Positions 54,075 to 64,000 of a stretch of DNA of 64,000 nt are shown here, piece by piece; positions within the stretch are counted from its first letter, which is position 1; each line of letters starts with the position of its first letter. The DNA comes from Pseudomonas cannabina (GTDB lineage Bacteria > Pseudomonadota > Gammaproteobacteria > Pseudomonadales > Pseudomonadaceae). Under the pieces are notes generated by a model that worked only from the letters and a program-made list of their open reading frames with translations, was not told the DNA's origin and made no database searches. The translations under genes were made by a program, and so were the position numbers. Location of the stretch: positions 2,728,001 to 2,792,000 of the forward strand of contig NZ_FNKU01000001.1 in assembly GCF_900100365.1 (NCBI RefSeq), written 5' to 3'.

Positions 54075-56135
54075 TTAAAGGCTGTTGATCAGCGTGCTGA
54101 AGATGGTTTGTGCCGCCTTGATGATCTGCGAAGAGGCGGTGTAATACTGCTGATACTTGATCAGGTTGGACGCTTCTTCATCGAGCGACACGCCCGACAC
54201 CGAATCGCGTGACGCCTTGGCCTGACCGACAACGGCAGCCGTGGCCGTGACGTCGTTCTTGCCCTGACTCGCCAGCGTGCCGACCACAGAAACCAGGTCA
54301 GCGTAGGAGCCGGACAGGCTGGTACCCGCGCCGCCATTGGCGACGCCGACGGTCTTGGCGGTCTGCAAGCCGACCACTGCCAGCGCATTACGGTTGTCGG
54401 ACGAGCCCGAACCGGTGATGCCGACGCTGAACGTATCGTTGACGACCGGCGAGCCGGAAATGGTCATTTCCAGTTGAAACGCAGTCTTGCTGCCGGGCGT
54501 TGTCGTGGTATCGGTGTAGCCGACGTTCAGTTTGAGCGTGTTGGTCTGCCCCTGAATGATCGAACCGCCCACAGCGTTACCGTTCTGATCGAGCACTGCG
54601 CCGCCACTCGCATTGATCAGGCTGTAGCTCTGCACGCCAGTGCTGCTGACCGCGCCCATCACCAGCTTCATGGGGGTGGAATCTTTGAGCGCGTTGCGCA
54701 GATCGGCGGTTCGGGTGCTGCTGTAAATATCTGACTTGGTGTTCAGTACCGGCTGGGTAAAACTGCCGGTGCCGGCGTTGCTGGCACCCGCTGTCGCCGT
54801 CAAAGGCGCGGCGGCCGCAATATCCTTGGCGTCGGTCATGACCACCGAGATCCCCGACGCGCCAGTGCGTGTCGGTATGACCTTGAAGCTGTCGCCGGCC
54901 GCCAGGGTATTTCCGTTGAGGCTCACACTGAAACCGTCGAACTGCTTGGGCGGATTGTCACTCAACGCACCGGCACCGACGCTCTCGCCATTAGGCAGGC
55001 GACGCACCGTAAAATTGGAGGTGTCGCTGAAGGTGACTTCGTAATCGTCGGCCGTCAGCTTGCTGGTATCGCCAATCGTCACATTCAGATTGCCGGAGCC
55101 AAGACTGTTGGCGGTCTTGCCGATGCTGCGCTGAGTGATCGCATCCGCACTGTTGATGCTCGAATACAGGTTCGAACCAAAATTGCCCTTGCTGTCGATA
55201 CCCTGGTTCAACTGGCTGTTGACCTGGTCCGAGAGCACCATCGCTGTACGGCCGAGCTCGTTGGTCGCCGGCACCAGCACTTCGCTGCGATAACGCAGCA
55301 GACCGCCAATCGAGCCGCCAGTGATGACCGAGGTCACGTCTGTCTGGGTCTGGCCGTAGGCAACTTGCACATTGAACTGCAACGGGTCGGAAGGGCTGGG
55401 CGAGGCCGACATCTTGTAAGACGTCCCGCCACTCACCAGTGATTGCCCGGTGCCCGTGTAGAGATCGTAATTGCCGTTGTTCTCGACAACCTTGACGCCC
55501 ACCAGCTCATTGAGCTGACGCACCGCTTCGCTGCGTGAATCCAGCAGCGTATTGGGTGTGGAATTGCCCACGGACGCCTGAGTGATCTGTTTGTTAAGGC
55601 CCGCCACCGTGTTGGTCAGCTCATTGACCTGCTTGGTGAAGGTGGTGAGCTGAGCGTTGACGTTGTCGTTCTGCGAGGACAACTGCGATGCGACCGAGTT
55701 GAAACGCGCACTCAATGCGCCCGCCTGGGTCAGGAACGACGAGCGATCCGAAGCCTGGGTGGCGTTGGTAGCGATGCCCTGCATTTTGGAGAAGAAGTCT
55801 CCCAACTGCACGGCGACGCCCGACGCATTGTCGGACAGCAAGGTATCCGTCTTGCCGGCCTGACCGGAGTAAGCGACAGCGTCCGCGCTGAGGGCGGTGC
55901 TCGATTGCAATTGGGTGTCCAGATAGCTGTTGTAGATGCGACGTACGTCAGACAGCGTGGTGCCGGTGCCGAGGTAGCCGACACCCTGCCCCAGAGCGAT
56001 CTGCGCCGACGCTGTGGTCAGTACCTGCTGACGCGAGTAACCCGCGGTATCCACGTTGGCCGTGTTGTTACCGATGGTGTTGATCGCAGCGCTACTGGCA
56101 TTGATACCTGAGAGCCCAATTGAAATCAGCGACAT
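54075..56135 (-). CDS. flgK: Hook-associated protein FlgK
   Basis: A 686-residue hook-associated protein 1. The N-terminus has SAAINTIGNNTANVDTAGYSRQ, the rod/hook family motif, and the C-terminus is the coiled-coil block ending YQQYYTASSQIIKAAQTIFSTLINSL. It sits on the hook before FlgL. The variable centre is Ser/Thr/Gly-rich. It follows flgJ by 10 bp. Confidence 0.96.
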   Translation of the reverse strand: MSLISIGLSGINASSAAINTIGNNTANVDTAGYSRQQVLTTASAQIALGQGVGYLGTGTTLSDVRRIYNSYLDTQLQSSTALSADAVAYSGQAGKTDTLLSDNASGVAVQLGDFFSKMQGIATNATQASDRSSFLTQAGALSARFNSVASQLSSQNDNVNAQLTTFTKQVNELTNTVAGLNKQITQASVGNSTPNTLLDSRSEAVRQLNELVGVKVVENNGNYDLYTGTGQSLVSGGTSYKMSASPSPSDPLQFNVQVAYGQTQTDVTSVITGGSIGGLLRYRSEVLVPATNELGRTAMVLSDQVNSQLNQGIDSKGNFGSNLYSSINSADAITQRSIGKTANSLGSGNLNVTIGDTSKLTADDYEVTFSDTSNFTVRRLPNGESVGAGALSDNPPKQFDGFSVSLNGNTLAAGDSFKVIPTRTGASGISVVMTDAKDIAAAAPLTATAGASNAGTGSFTQPVLNTKSDIYSSTRTADLRNALKDSTPMKLVMGAVSSTGVQSYSLINASGGAVLDQNGNAVGGSIIQGQTNTLKLNVGYTDTTTTPGSKTAFQLEMTISGSPVVNDTFSVGITGSGSSDNRNALAVVGLQTAKTVGVANGGAGTSLSGSYADLVSVVGTLASQGKNDVTATAAVVGQAKASRDSVSGVSLDEEASNLIKYQQYYTASSQIIKAAQTIFSTLINSL

Positions 56136-56145
56136 GATTAAAACC

Positions 56146-57396
56146 TTATAAAGTCGTGGAAGAGCCCGTTGCAGCGGCGTACGTCTGGTAACTCTTCATC
56201 TGCTTCGCAATCTGCGAAATCTTGCTGGCATAGTCCGGGTCGGTGGCGTAACCAGCCTTCTGCAATTCTTTTACAAACTGTTCCGGTTTATCGGCCGAGT
56301 TGACCACTTCTTTATAACGATTGTTGTTCTGCAGCAGACTGACCAGGTCGTGGAAGCTGTCGGCATAGGAGCCGTAGGAACGGAAGTCCGCCGTTTCCTT
56401 GACCATCTTGCCATCACGGAACTCACTGGTGATGGCGCGTGCTTCTGCACCTTTCCAGCTGCCTGCGGCCTTGATGCCGAACAGGTTATGACTGCTGCTG
56501 CCATCCTGTTGACGCATGATCGATTTGCCCCAGCCGGTTTCCAGCGCAGCCTGCGCCACCAGCATGACCGGGTCGACGCCGATCCGCGCTGCGGCTTCCT
56601 TGGCCAGCGGCAGCATGGTCTCGACGAACTGATCGGCGTTGCTGAACGCACGCTTGGCCGGCGCCAGCGGTGGCTGGGCCATCGAGCGCACGTATTGCGG
56701 CGCAGGCGCCAGGTTGGGGTCGAGCGTCCAGTCGCCATTGTTGCCTGTGATGCCGGACGCCGCGCGAGCCGGTGCAGGGCTGTTGCTCACAGCGGTGGCC
56801 GCCGTAGGTACGATGCCGGCCAACAGCCGATCGGTCAGCTTGCTCGGCAAGGACAGACGACGCGAATTGAGCGCCGCCATGTCGTTGCGGCCTTCGCCGG
56901 TAGCCGACGCAGCGGTAGCCACCTGATCCGCCGCCGCCGAGCGCGTCGCCCAAAGCGGACGCTGGTAAATACTGGTCGCCAGACCGGTCTTGGCAGGTGC
57001 CGCGTCTGTCGCCGTTGCAGCCTTGGCGGCGTCGGCCGGATCGGTCGGGGCGGCGTGGTGGATACCCTTGTCTTTCGACAACTGACGCATCAGCACGTCC
57101 TGCAGACCAATGCCGTTGCCACGGGTGGACAGCGTGACCGCCAGTTGCTGGTCATACATGTCCTGATACTGCCGCGTCGCCGCGGTGTTCATCGGGTTGT
57201 CCTTGGCCAGCACTTCGTTGGCCGAGCGCATGGCCTTGAGCATCTGACTGACGAACAGCGATTCGAACTCGCGGGCCACCTTCTTCTGGTTTTCCACACT
57301 GTCCTTGTCGCCATGCTTCAGCGCCGCCAGACGGTTGACGTCGGTGTAGGCACCGGAGTCGACCGCTGAAGAAATTCCGCCCTTTGGCATGTCCAT
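56146..57396 (-). CDS. flgJ: Flagellar rod cap and peptidoglycan hydrolase FlgJ
   Basis: A 416-residue two-domain protein. The N-terminal rod-cap domain (~20-120, ARFESLFVSQMLKAMRSANE-type block) is joined by an Ala-rich linker to a C-terminal GH73 glucosaminidase domain (~245-400; AQAALETGWGKSIM, NLFGIKA). It locally opens peptidoglycan so the rod can cross the wall. It is a dual-domain FlgJ as in other gammaproteobacteria. Confidence 0.96.
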   Translation of the reverse strand: MDMPKGGISSAVDSGAYTDVNRLAALKHGDKDSVENQKKVAREFESLFVSQMLKAMRSANEVLAKDNPMNTAATRQYQDMYDQQLAVTLSTRGNGIGLQDVLMRQLSKDKGIHHAAPTDPADAAKAATATDAAPAKTGLATSIYQRPLWATRSAAADQVATAASATGEGRNDMAALNSRRLSLPSKLTDRLLAGIVPTAATAVSNSPAPARAASGITGNNGDWTLDPNLAPAPQYVRSMAQPPLAPAKRAFSNADQFVETMLPLAKEAAARIGVDPVMLVAQAALETGWGKSIMRQQDGSSSHNLFGIKAAGSWKGAEARAITSEFRDGKMVKETADFRSYGSYADSFHDLVSLLQNNNRYKEVVNSADKPEQFVKELQKAGYATDPDYASKISQIAKQMKSYQTYAAATGSSTTL

Positions 57397-57406
57397 GCGC
57401 GAGTCC

Positions 57407-58516
57407 TCAGATGACGATCAGGTCGGCTTGCAACGCGCCGGCCTGTTTCAGGGCTTCGAGGATGGCCATCAGGTCGCCGGGCGCAGCGCCCACCTGATTG
57501 ACCGCACGAACGATCTCATCCAGCGTGGTGCCTGGACCAAACTTGAACATCGGGTGCAGCTCTTGCTGGGCGTTGACCCGCGAGCGCGGCACGACCGCAG
57601 TCTGACCACCGGACAAGGCGCCCGGCTGGCTGACAATCGGGTCTTCGGTGATGGTCACGGTCAGGCTGCCGTGTGTCACAGCAGCCGGCGAAACCTTGAC
57701 GTTCTGGCCGATAACGATCGTGCCGGTCCGCGAATTGATAATGACCTTGGCAGCGGTCTGACCCGGATCGACTTCCAGATTCTCCAGGATCGACAGGTAG
57801 TCGACACGCTGGCCCGGATCGAGCGGCGCAGTCACACGCACCGAACCGCCGTCCAGCGCCTGAGCAACGCCCGGGCCGAGCAAATCGTTGATCTTGTCCA
57901 CGACGCGCTTGGCAGTGGTGAAGTCGGAACGGTTCAGGTTCAGGGTCAGGGTGTTGCCCTGATTGAAGCCGCTCGGTACCGAGCGCTCGACCGAAGCACC
58001 ACCAGGAATACGCCCGGACGACGGCACGTTGACGGTGATTTTCGAACCGTCACGACCTTCCGCATCGAAACCGCCAACCACCAGGTTGCCCTGAGCGATG
58101 GCGTAGACGTTACCGTCGACACCTTTCATCGGCGTCATAAGCAGCGCACCGCCGCGCAGGCTCTTGGAGTTACCGATCGAGGAGACGGTGATGTCGACCG
58201 TCTGACCCGGTTTGGCGAACGCAGGCAGGTCCGCGTACACCGCAACCGCCGCGACGTTTTTCAGCTGTACAGTGCCGGAACCGGCGGGCACCTTGATACC
58301 GAACTGCGACAGCATGTTGTTGAAGGTCTGCAGCGTGAACGGCGTCTGGGTGGTCTGGTCACCCGTACCGTTGAGCCCCACCACCAGACCGTAGCCGATC
58401 AATTGGTTGGCCCGCACGCCGGAGATGCTTGCGATGTCTTTCAGGCGTTCGGCGTGGACGCCGAACGCTGTGGACAACAACAAGGTCGCCGCTATCAGTT
58501 GCTTGAGCTTGATCAT
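57407..58516 (-). CDS. flgI: Flagellar P-ring protein FlgI
   Basis: A 369-residue periplasmic ring protein. A signal peptide is clear ([22 protein letters not shown]), followed by the conserved [20 protein letters not shown]. The ATG at 58516 is required for that signal peptide; the frame runs 64 codons further upstream through flgH and is not used. It forms the bushing around the rod in the peptidoglycan layer. Confidence 0.97.
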   Translation of the reverse strand: MIKLKQLIAATLLLSTAFGVHAERLKDIASISGVRANQLIGYGLVVGLNGTGDQTTQTPFTLQTFNNMLSQFGIKVPAGSGTVQLKNVAAVAVYADLPAFAKPGQTVDITVSSIGNSKSLRGGALLMTPMKGVDGNVYAIAQGNLVVGGFDAEGRDGSKITVNVPSSGRIPGGASVERSVPSGFNQGNTLTLNLNRSDFTTAKRVVDKINDLLGPGVAQALDGGSVRVTAPLDPGQRVDYLSILENLEVDPGQTAAKVIINSRTGTIVIGQNVKVSPAAVTHGSLTVTITEDPIVSQPGALSGGQTAVVPRSRVNAQQELHPMFKFGPGTTLDEIVRAVNQVGAAPGDLMAILEALKQAGALQADLIVI

Positions 58517-58529
58517 GTTTATCCCGCTA

Positions 58530-60111
<1,582 letters not shown>

Positions 60112-60157
60112 GTGTGTTCTCCTCAAGCGCCGGTTTGTCGGCGCAAGCTGTCATTGA

Positions 60158-60898
60158 TTAGCCAAGTTGCAAGACGCGAGCCATCGACTGATCGTCTTCT
60201 TCGGCGGTCTTCATCATCTTGACGTGCAATTCGAATTGACGGGACAAGGCCAGCACTGAGGTCATTTCCTCGACTGCGTTGACGTTGCTCGCCTGCAAAA
60301 AGCCGGATTCGACCTGAACGGTGGCGTCTACATCGGCAGGCCGACCGGTCTTGGTGTGGATCAGGCCGTCAGGGCCCTTCTCCATGGTCTTGAGGTCCGG
60401 TTTGACCAGCTTGATGCGGTCGACCTGGGCCATCACCTGCGGGCTCTCGCCCAGCGAGCGAATGCTGATCGTGCCGTCAGCGCCGATCTCGATCTGCTGT
60501 TGTGGCGGCACGGCAATCGGACCGCCGTTGCCCATTACCGGCAACCCGCTGCCGTCGCGCAACACGCCCAGGGCGTCGATGTTCATGCCGGAACTGCGGG
60601 TGTAGGCTTCGCCACCATCGGGCGTCTGCACCGCGATCCAGCCATCACCCTTGACGGCGATGTCCAGCTCGCGGCCGGTCTGAACCATGGCACCGCCGGA
60701 AAAGTCAGTCCCCGGACGTTCGCTCATGGCATAGGCACGCGACGGCATAACCTCGCCAAACACCGGCATCGAGCGAGCCTGTTCAAGGTCACGCATGAAA
60801 CCGTTGGTCGAGACGTTTGCCAGGTTGTTGGCGTGAGCCTTCTGCGCAATCGCGTTTTCGGATGCACCGCTCATGGCGACGTAAAGCAACTTGTCCAC
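60158..60898 (-). CDS. flgF: Flagellar proximal rod protein FlgF
   Basis: A 246-residue rod protein with the N-terminal block HANNLANVSTNGFMRDLEQ and the C-terminal ASNVNAVEEMTSVLALSRQF. It is the first gene of the flgF-to-flgL unit, and a sigma-54 site lies 55 bp upstream. Confidence 0.96.
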   Translation of the reverse strand: MDKLLYVAMSGASENAIAQKAHANNLANVSTNGFMRDLEQARSMPVFGEVMPSRAYAMSERPGTDFSGGAMVQTGRELDIAVKGDGWIAVQTPDGGEAYTRSSGMNIDALGVLRDGSGLPVMGNGGPIAVPPQQQIEIGADGTISIRSLGESPQVMAQVDRIKLVKPDLKTMEKGPDGLIHTKTGRPADVDATVQVESGFLQASNVNAVEEMTSVLALSRQFELHVKMMKTAEEDDQSMARVLQLG

Positions 60899-60952
60899 AG
60901 TCTTCCTCCTCCGACAGACGCTTGCCGCCTGTAGCTGTTCTGAAAGGGTTAA

Positions 60953-60968
60953 AGCAATTTTTGAACCA
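60953..60968 (-). promoter_or_regulatory. Sigma-54 promoter of the flgF operon
   Basis: The minus strand reads TGGTTCAAAAATTGCT, with correct GG-N10-GC spacing and a good -12 box (TTGCT); the -24 box differs from TGGCAC at two bases. It would drive flgFGHIJKL and possibly fgt1 through the flgL overlap. Confidence 0.72.
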
Positions 60969-61182
60969 ACTTGTCAGGCTCGATACAAATGCTTGATTTA
61001 CCAGCAAAAACAGGCACTAAGCGTTTACCTCTCGGCAAAGTGCCACCCAATAGCGGCGGCGGACTGCCGCCCACCTCACGCCAACCCCGACGCAACGCCA
61101 AAAAAACTTCGCAGATGCACGCAGACAACCTGAGTGACAGTGATAGTCTGCCTGTCATCACTGACCTCAGCGGGTAATCGCC

Positions 61183-61374
61183 ATGTCTTTTCGCGGCTGC
61201 ATTGTCGGCCTCGTGGCAGCCAGCCTGACCACCCTCGCCCTGCTCGCCCAGGCTGCGCCTGCGCATTACTACAAATGGCAGGGCGACAGCCGGATCGTCT
61301 GTGCCCAGACCAGTCCGGGTCCGGGCTGGAAACAATTGAAAGGTCACTTCATCAAGGCCGACTGCTCGATCTGA
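61183..61374 (+). CDS. Small exported protein of unknown function
   Basis: A 63-residue protein with a clear signal peptide (about residues 1-25, MSFRGCIVGLVAASLTTLAL then a cleavage site near AQAAPA). The mature part is about 38 residues with two cysteines (IVCAQT and ADCSI) that could form one disulfide, and an aromatic start (HYYKWQG). I do not recognise it. It lies against the direction of the flagellar genes and its stop directly abuts the stop of the convergent FlgE-like gene. A small ORF with coding-like features, but expression is unproven. Confidence 0.65.
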   Translation: MSFRGCIVGLVAASLTTLALLAQAAPAHYYKWQGDSRIVCAQTSPGPGWKQLKGHFIKADCSI

Positions 61375-63123
61375 TCAAGTGGACTGAATCAGCGTCTGCA
61401 TCAGCGTGACTTCGGTGGAAATCGCCTTGGAGTTGGCCTGATACGCCGTCTGCGCCTGAATCAAGGCAATCAGCTCATCCGCCAGCACGACATTTGAACC
61501 TTCCAGCCCGCCACTGACGATGCTGCCCAGCGTACCGACGCCCGGCCTATCGTATTCAGCTACCCCGGAATCAGCGGTCGCTGTCCAGCGGGTATCGCTG
61601 CGCGGTTGCAGACCGTGGGGATTGGCAAAACTGGCGAGCACGACCTGCCCGATGTCCTTGGTCATGCCGTTGGTGAAACCGGCCCGCAAAATGCCGTCGC
61701 GCCCGACGTCCAGACTTTTCAGCTCCCCCGCCGAGTTACCGTCCACGTACGCTGAAGAACGTGAACTGGCGGCGTTGTGCTGAAGCAGATGGGTAAAGTC
61801 GATGGTAATGCCGTCGGCACTGCCCGCCGCCCCATTGGCGATCCAGCGTTCGCGACTTGTGCCTGGATCGACCACCATCGTCGGCGACCAGCCCGTGAGC
61901 TGCAGAAGACTGCCATTGCTGCTGCTCAGGCCGGGGCTGCCGGTCAGCGACGCCACCGAGCCATGGGCATCGAACACGATATTGGCGGTCAGCGGCGTTG
62001 TGGATTCAGGCAGTTGCGGGTTTCGGTCGTCAATCAGCACGTGCATGCGCCAGCTGTTAGTGCCGTCTTTCACGAAATACTGTTTCAGCTCATGCGCATT
62101 GCCCTGGCTGTCATAGATCTGATTGCCGAACATTCTGCTGTAGGTGTTCAGGTCTGCGGGGTTGAAGTCCGGAACCGGACGGTGCATGACCGCATCGGCT
62201 GGATCAAGCAAACTCACCCCGGCATCGTCCAGCGGCAACGAAACCACCCCGCCGTTGGCAGAACCGTTTGCCATCCACGCGCCATTGACCTCCTTGGCCG
62301 GCACCCAGCCCTGCAAGGCAAATTCGTTGTCCGAGACTTTGCGCAGGTGCTGGCTGTTGCCGCTGTACGACAGCGAGCCGTCCGGCTTGAGTTCGAGGCT
62401 GACCTGCAGCGGCGCCACGCTGTCGGGATCTACCGGGTTGCGCCCATCCACCAGCACATGCATGGACCACCGGTTATCTTCGGTCTTGACGAAGTACTGC
62501 TTGAGTTCATGATCGGCGGCGGGCACCGGACTGGCCCCCGCATCCTGAATGGTACGCGTGGTGACCCGCGTGTAGCTCGCCGGGTCGGCCGGGTCGAACG
62601 TCGGCAAACGGGCGAGCGAAGGCAGCGAGGCATCCAGATTGATGTTTTCAGCCACGCGGGTCGTGGCCCGGGCGGCGACGTTAGACGTGTCGATCTGCAA
62701 GTCCGTGCGGATCCCGCGGATAATCTCGCCCCTGTCACTCGCGGCATAACCCTGCAAGCGCCCGCCGTCGCTGTCGACCACGAAATTCTCGGCATCTTTC
62801 AGAAAGGCGCCGGCCCGCGTATATGCCAGCGCGCCCTGATCACTGACCACGAAAAAACCGTTGCCCTGAATACGCATGTCCAGCGGATTACCGGAGCTGA
62901 TAACGGTTTCACCCTGATTGAAATTCTGCTGCACCGAGGCAAGCCGCACGCCATCCCCGACAGCATTAGTCCCAGCCCCCAGTTGCGCAGATGCATACAA
63001 CGCCGAAAACTGCGCACGCGACGACTTGAAGCCCAGTGTGCCGACGTTGGCAATGTTGTTACCCGCTACTTCCAGCCTTTTGTTTGCCGCATGAATACCG
63101 CTGATCGCTGTATTGAATGACAT
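61375..63123 (-). CDS. Second FlgE-like hook/basal-body protein
   Basis: A 582-residue protein of the hook/rod family. The N-terminus MSFNTAISGIHAANKRLEVA followed by GNNIANVGTLGFKSSRAQFS is typical of FlgE. The C-terminus (LIALIQAQTAYQANSKAIST) matches hook proteins. The middle holds two similar modules, residues ~174-303 and ~318-446, each with F-(D/N)-PAD, HELKQYFVK and MHVL-D-RNP blocks, so the FlgE D2-type domain is duplicated. It sits between flgE and flgF, where most flagellar clusters have no gene. The ATG at 63123 fits; ten more codons upstream do not. Confidence 0.9.
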   Translation of the reverse strand: MSFNTAISGIHAANKRLEVAGNNIANVGTLGFKSSRAQFSALYASAQLGAGTNAVGDGVRLASVQQNFNQGETVISSGNPLDMRIQGNGFFVVSDQGALAYTRAGAFLKDAENFVVDSDGGRLQGYAASDRGEIIRGIRTDLQIDTSNVAARATTRVAENINLDASLPSLARLPTFDPADPASYTRVTTRTIQDAGASPVPAADHELKQYFVKTEDNRWSMHVLVDGRNPVDPDSVAPLQVSLELKPDGSLSYSGNSQHLRKVSDNEFALQGWVPAKEVNGAWMANGSANGGVVSLPLDDAGVSLLDPADAVMHRPVPDFNPADLNTYSRMFGNQIYDSQGNAHELKQYFVKDGTNSWRMHVLIDDRNPQLPESTTPLTANIVFDAHGSVASLTGSPGLSSSNGSLLQLTGWSPTMVVDPGTSRERWIANGAAGSADGITIDFTHLLQHNAASSRSSAYVDGNSAGELKSLDVGRDGILRAGFTNGMTKDIGQVVLASFANPHGLQPRSDTRWTATADSGVAEYDRPGVGTLGSIVSGGLEGSNVVLADELIALIQAQTAYQANSKAISTEVTLMQTLIQST

Positions 63124-63267
63124 GAGTACTCCCTTGCCTTGACGGCAATTCATAGAGGAGATTTATTCTCACATCATCGTGCGTAGGACGTTTCCAAGTA
63201 GGTTGAGGGAGCAATCTGTAACTTTGAGTTCTGCTCAAATAACAAACTACCTTTATCCATCGCCCAT

Positions 63268-63297
63268 AAAAAAGCCCCTTTTTACAGAGGCTCTTTT
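63268..63297 (-). terminator. Terminator after flgE
   Basis: On the minus strand AGCCTC pairs with GGGGCT across TGTAAAAA, followed by a T run and preceded by A residues that extend the stem. It lies about 22 bp after the flgE stop and separates it from the second FlgE-like gene. The 130-bp gap between this terminator and that gene shows no recognisable sigma-54 or sigma-28 site. Confidence 0.72.
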
Positions 63298-63318
63298 ACC
63301 AGTGGCAAACGACGCTTG

Positions 63319-64000
63319 TTACGTCATCTGAATAGTGGTCTGCATAATAGTGCTTTGTGTCGAGATGGTTTTCGCATTTGCCTGATAGTTGCTCTGCGCC
63401 TTGATCAGGTTGACCAGTTCCATGGTCAGGTCGACGTTGGACTCTTCCAGCGCCTGGCCGGTGATGTAACCCAGCGTGCCCGACTGAGGAGCGCCGCTGA
63501 CCGGAACACCCGAGGCGAACGTTTCACGCCAGTTGGTGCCACCGGCCTGTGCCAGGCCTTGTACGTTAGCAAAGCTGGTCAGTGAAGTTTGGCCGATCAC
63601 CTGAGACTTGCCGTTAGTGTAAGTGGCGAACAGATTGCCGGTCGCGTCGACGTTCATCGCGCTGAGCTGGCCGGTGGCATAACCATCCTGATCCTGCTTG
63701 AGCAAGCCCGACACCGAAGCGGTCTGGGTGATGTCGGACATGTCCAGCTTGATGGACGCTGCGCCAGTCGCGCCATTCGCTGCCCAAGTGGCTGTCGTGC
63801 CCGTACCCACCTGTACGCCCGGCACCCAGTCACTGACCGAGAACGTACCGTCGGCGTTGAACTTGACGTTGGCGCTGTCGGTTGGAACGGCACCTCCGGC
63901 GGTGGTGACCAGGTTGCCCGACGAATCGAACGTCAGGTCATTCTTGTCCGGCGTGGTGGTCGTCGGGTCGGAGATGCTGCGCCCGTCCATCAACGAATAC
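63319..64000 (-). CDS. flgE: Flagellar hook protein FlgE, C-terminal part
   Basis: This is the C-terminal ~226 residues of FlgE; the start lies beyond the window end. Visible are a D2-type stretch (DWVPGVQVGTGTTATWAANG), the block GQLSAMNVDATGNLFATYTNG, and the family C-terminus LEESNVDLTMELVNLIKAQSNYQANAKTIS. FlgE builds the universal joint between rod and filament. It is the regular hook gene by length and sequence, in contrast to the larger FlgE-like protein that follows it. Confidence 0.95.
   Translation of the reverse strand, partial: YSLMDGRSISDPTTTTPDKNDLTFDSSGNLVTTAGGAVPTDSANVKFNADGTFSVSDWVPGVQVGTGTTATWAANGATGAASIKLDMSDITQTASVSGLLKQDQDGYATGQLSAMNVDATGNLFATYTNGKSQVIGQTSLTSFANVQGLAQAGGTNWRETFASGVPVSGAPQSGTLGYITGQALEESNVDLTMELVNLIKAQSNYQANAKTISTQSTIMQTTIQMT

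Noticed and set aside
60971..61177. Small plus-strand ORF of 68 codons upstream of the small secreted protein
   Set aside because: It covers the flgF promoter region, has no ribosome site, and the peptide is Lys/Arg/Pro-rich without family features.

Overview
This window looks like chromosomal DNA of a Pseudomonas syringae-complex bacterium. The flagellin is P. syringae-type outside its flg22 segment, and its central-domain serines sit at exactly the six positions reported as glycosylated in P. syringae (143, 164, 176, 183, 193, 201). The flagellin glycosylation island (two very large glycosyltransferases plus a FabH-like enzyme) lies between flgL and fliC. Intergenic DNA carries Pseudomonas REP elements. 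I cannot assign a pathovar or strain.

Layout. 1-3734 (+ strand): end of a cbb3-oxidase maturation cluster (ccoI, ccoS, a DsbD_2/SafE-type membrane protein), one unknown gene on the opposite strand, then anr and apt. 3735-4224: repeat-rich gap. 4225-18685 (- strand): one long unit read in the order flhA-flhF-fleN-fliA-cheY-cheZ-cheA-cheB-motC-motD-parC-parP-cheW-DUF2802. 18686-19175: REP/BIME gap. 19176-24594 (- strand): fliL-fliM-fliN-fliO-fliP-fliQ-fliR-flhB. 24595-25923: 1.3-kb repeat array. 25924-35759 (- strand): fliE-fliF-fliG-fliH-fliI-fliJ-hsbA-hsbR-hptB-fliK. 36000-40796: regulators fleQ and fleS-fleR, plus a fliT-like gene. 40822-44218: fliC-flaG-fliD-fliS. 44549-64000: flgE (partial), a second FlgE-like gene, flgF-G-H-I-J-K-L, then fgt1, fgt2 and the FabH-like gene.

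How it works together. FleQ (sigma-54 activator) heads the cascade. Good -24/-12 sites precede flhA, fliL, fleS, fliE and flgF, with a weaker one before fliK. FliA (sigma-28) then drives fliC from a clear site. FleN restrains FleQ, FlhF sets polar placement, and ParC/ParP position the chemotaxis array. HptB-HsbR-HsbA link flagellar sigma/anti-sigma balance to lifestyle signals. Fgt1, Fgt2 and the FabH-like protein modify flagellin.

The most notable observations are: (1) a flagellin whose flg22 immune epitope is heavily rewritten while the rest stays P. syringae-like; (2) a 99-bp IS5-type MITE with CTAG duplications inside the fleQ leader; (3) a repeated element with a 95-nt core that folds as a three-way junction, with compensatory changes between copies and a matching copy that precisely lacks the core; (4) four copies in CheA of a peptide resembling the CheY-binding ends of CheZ and FliM; (5) a second FlgE-like protein with an internal duplication. 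No tRNA, rRNA, CRISPR array, phage or intact transposase was seen.
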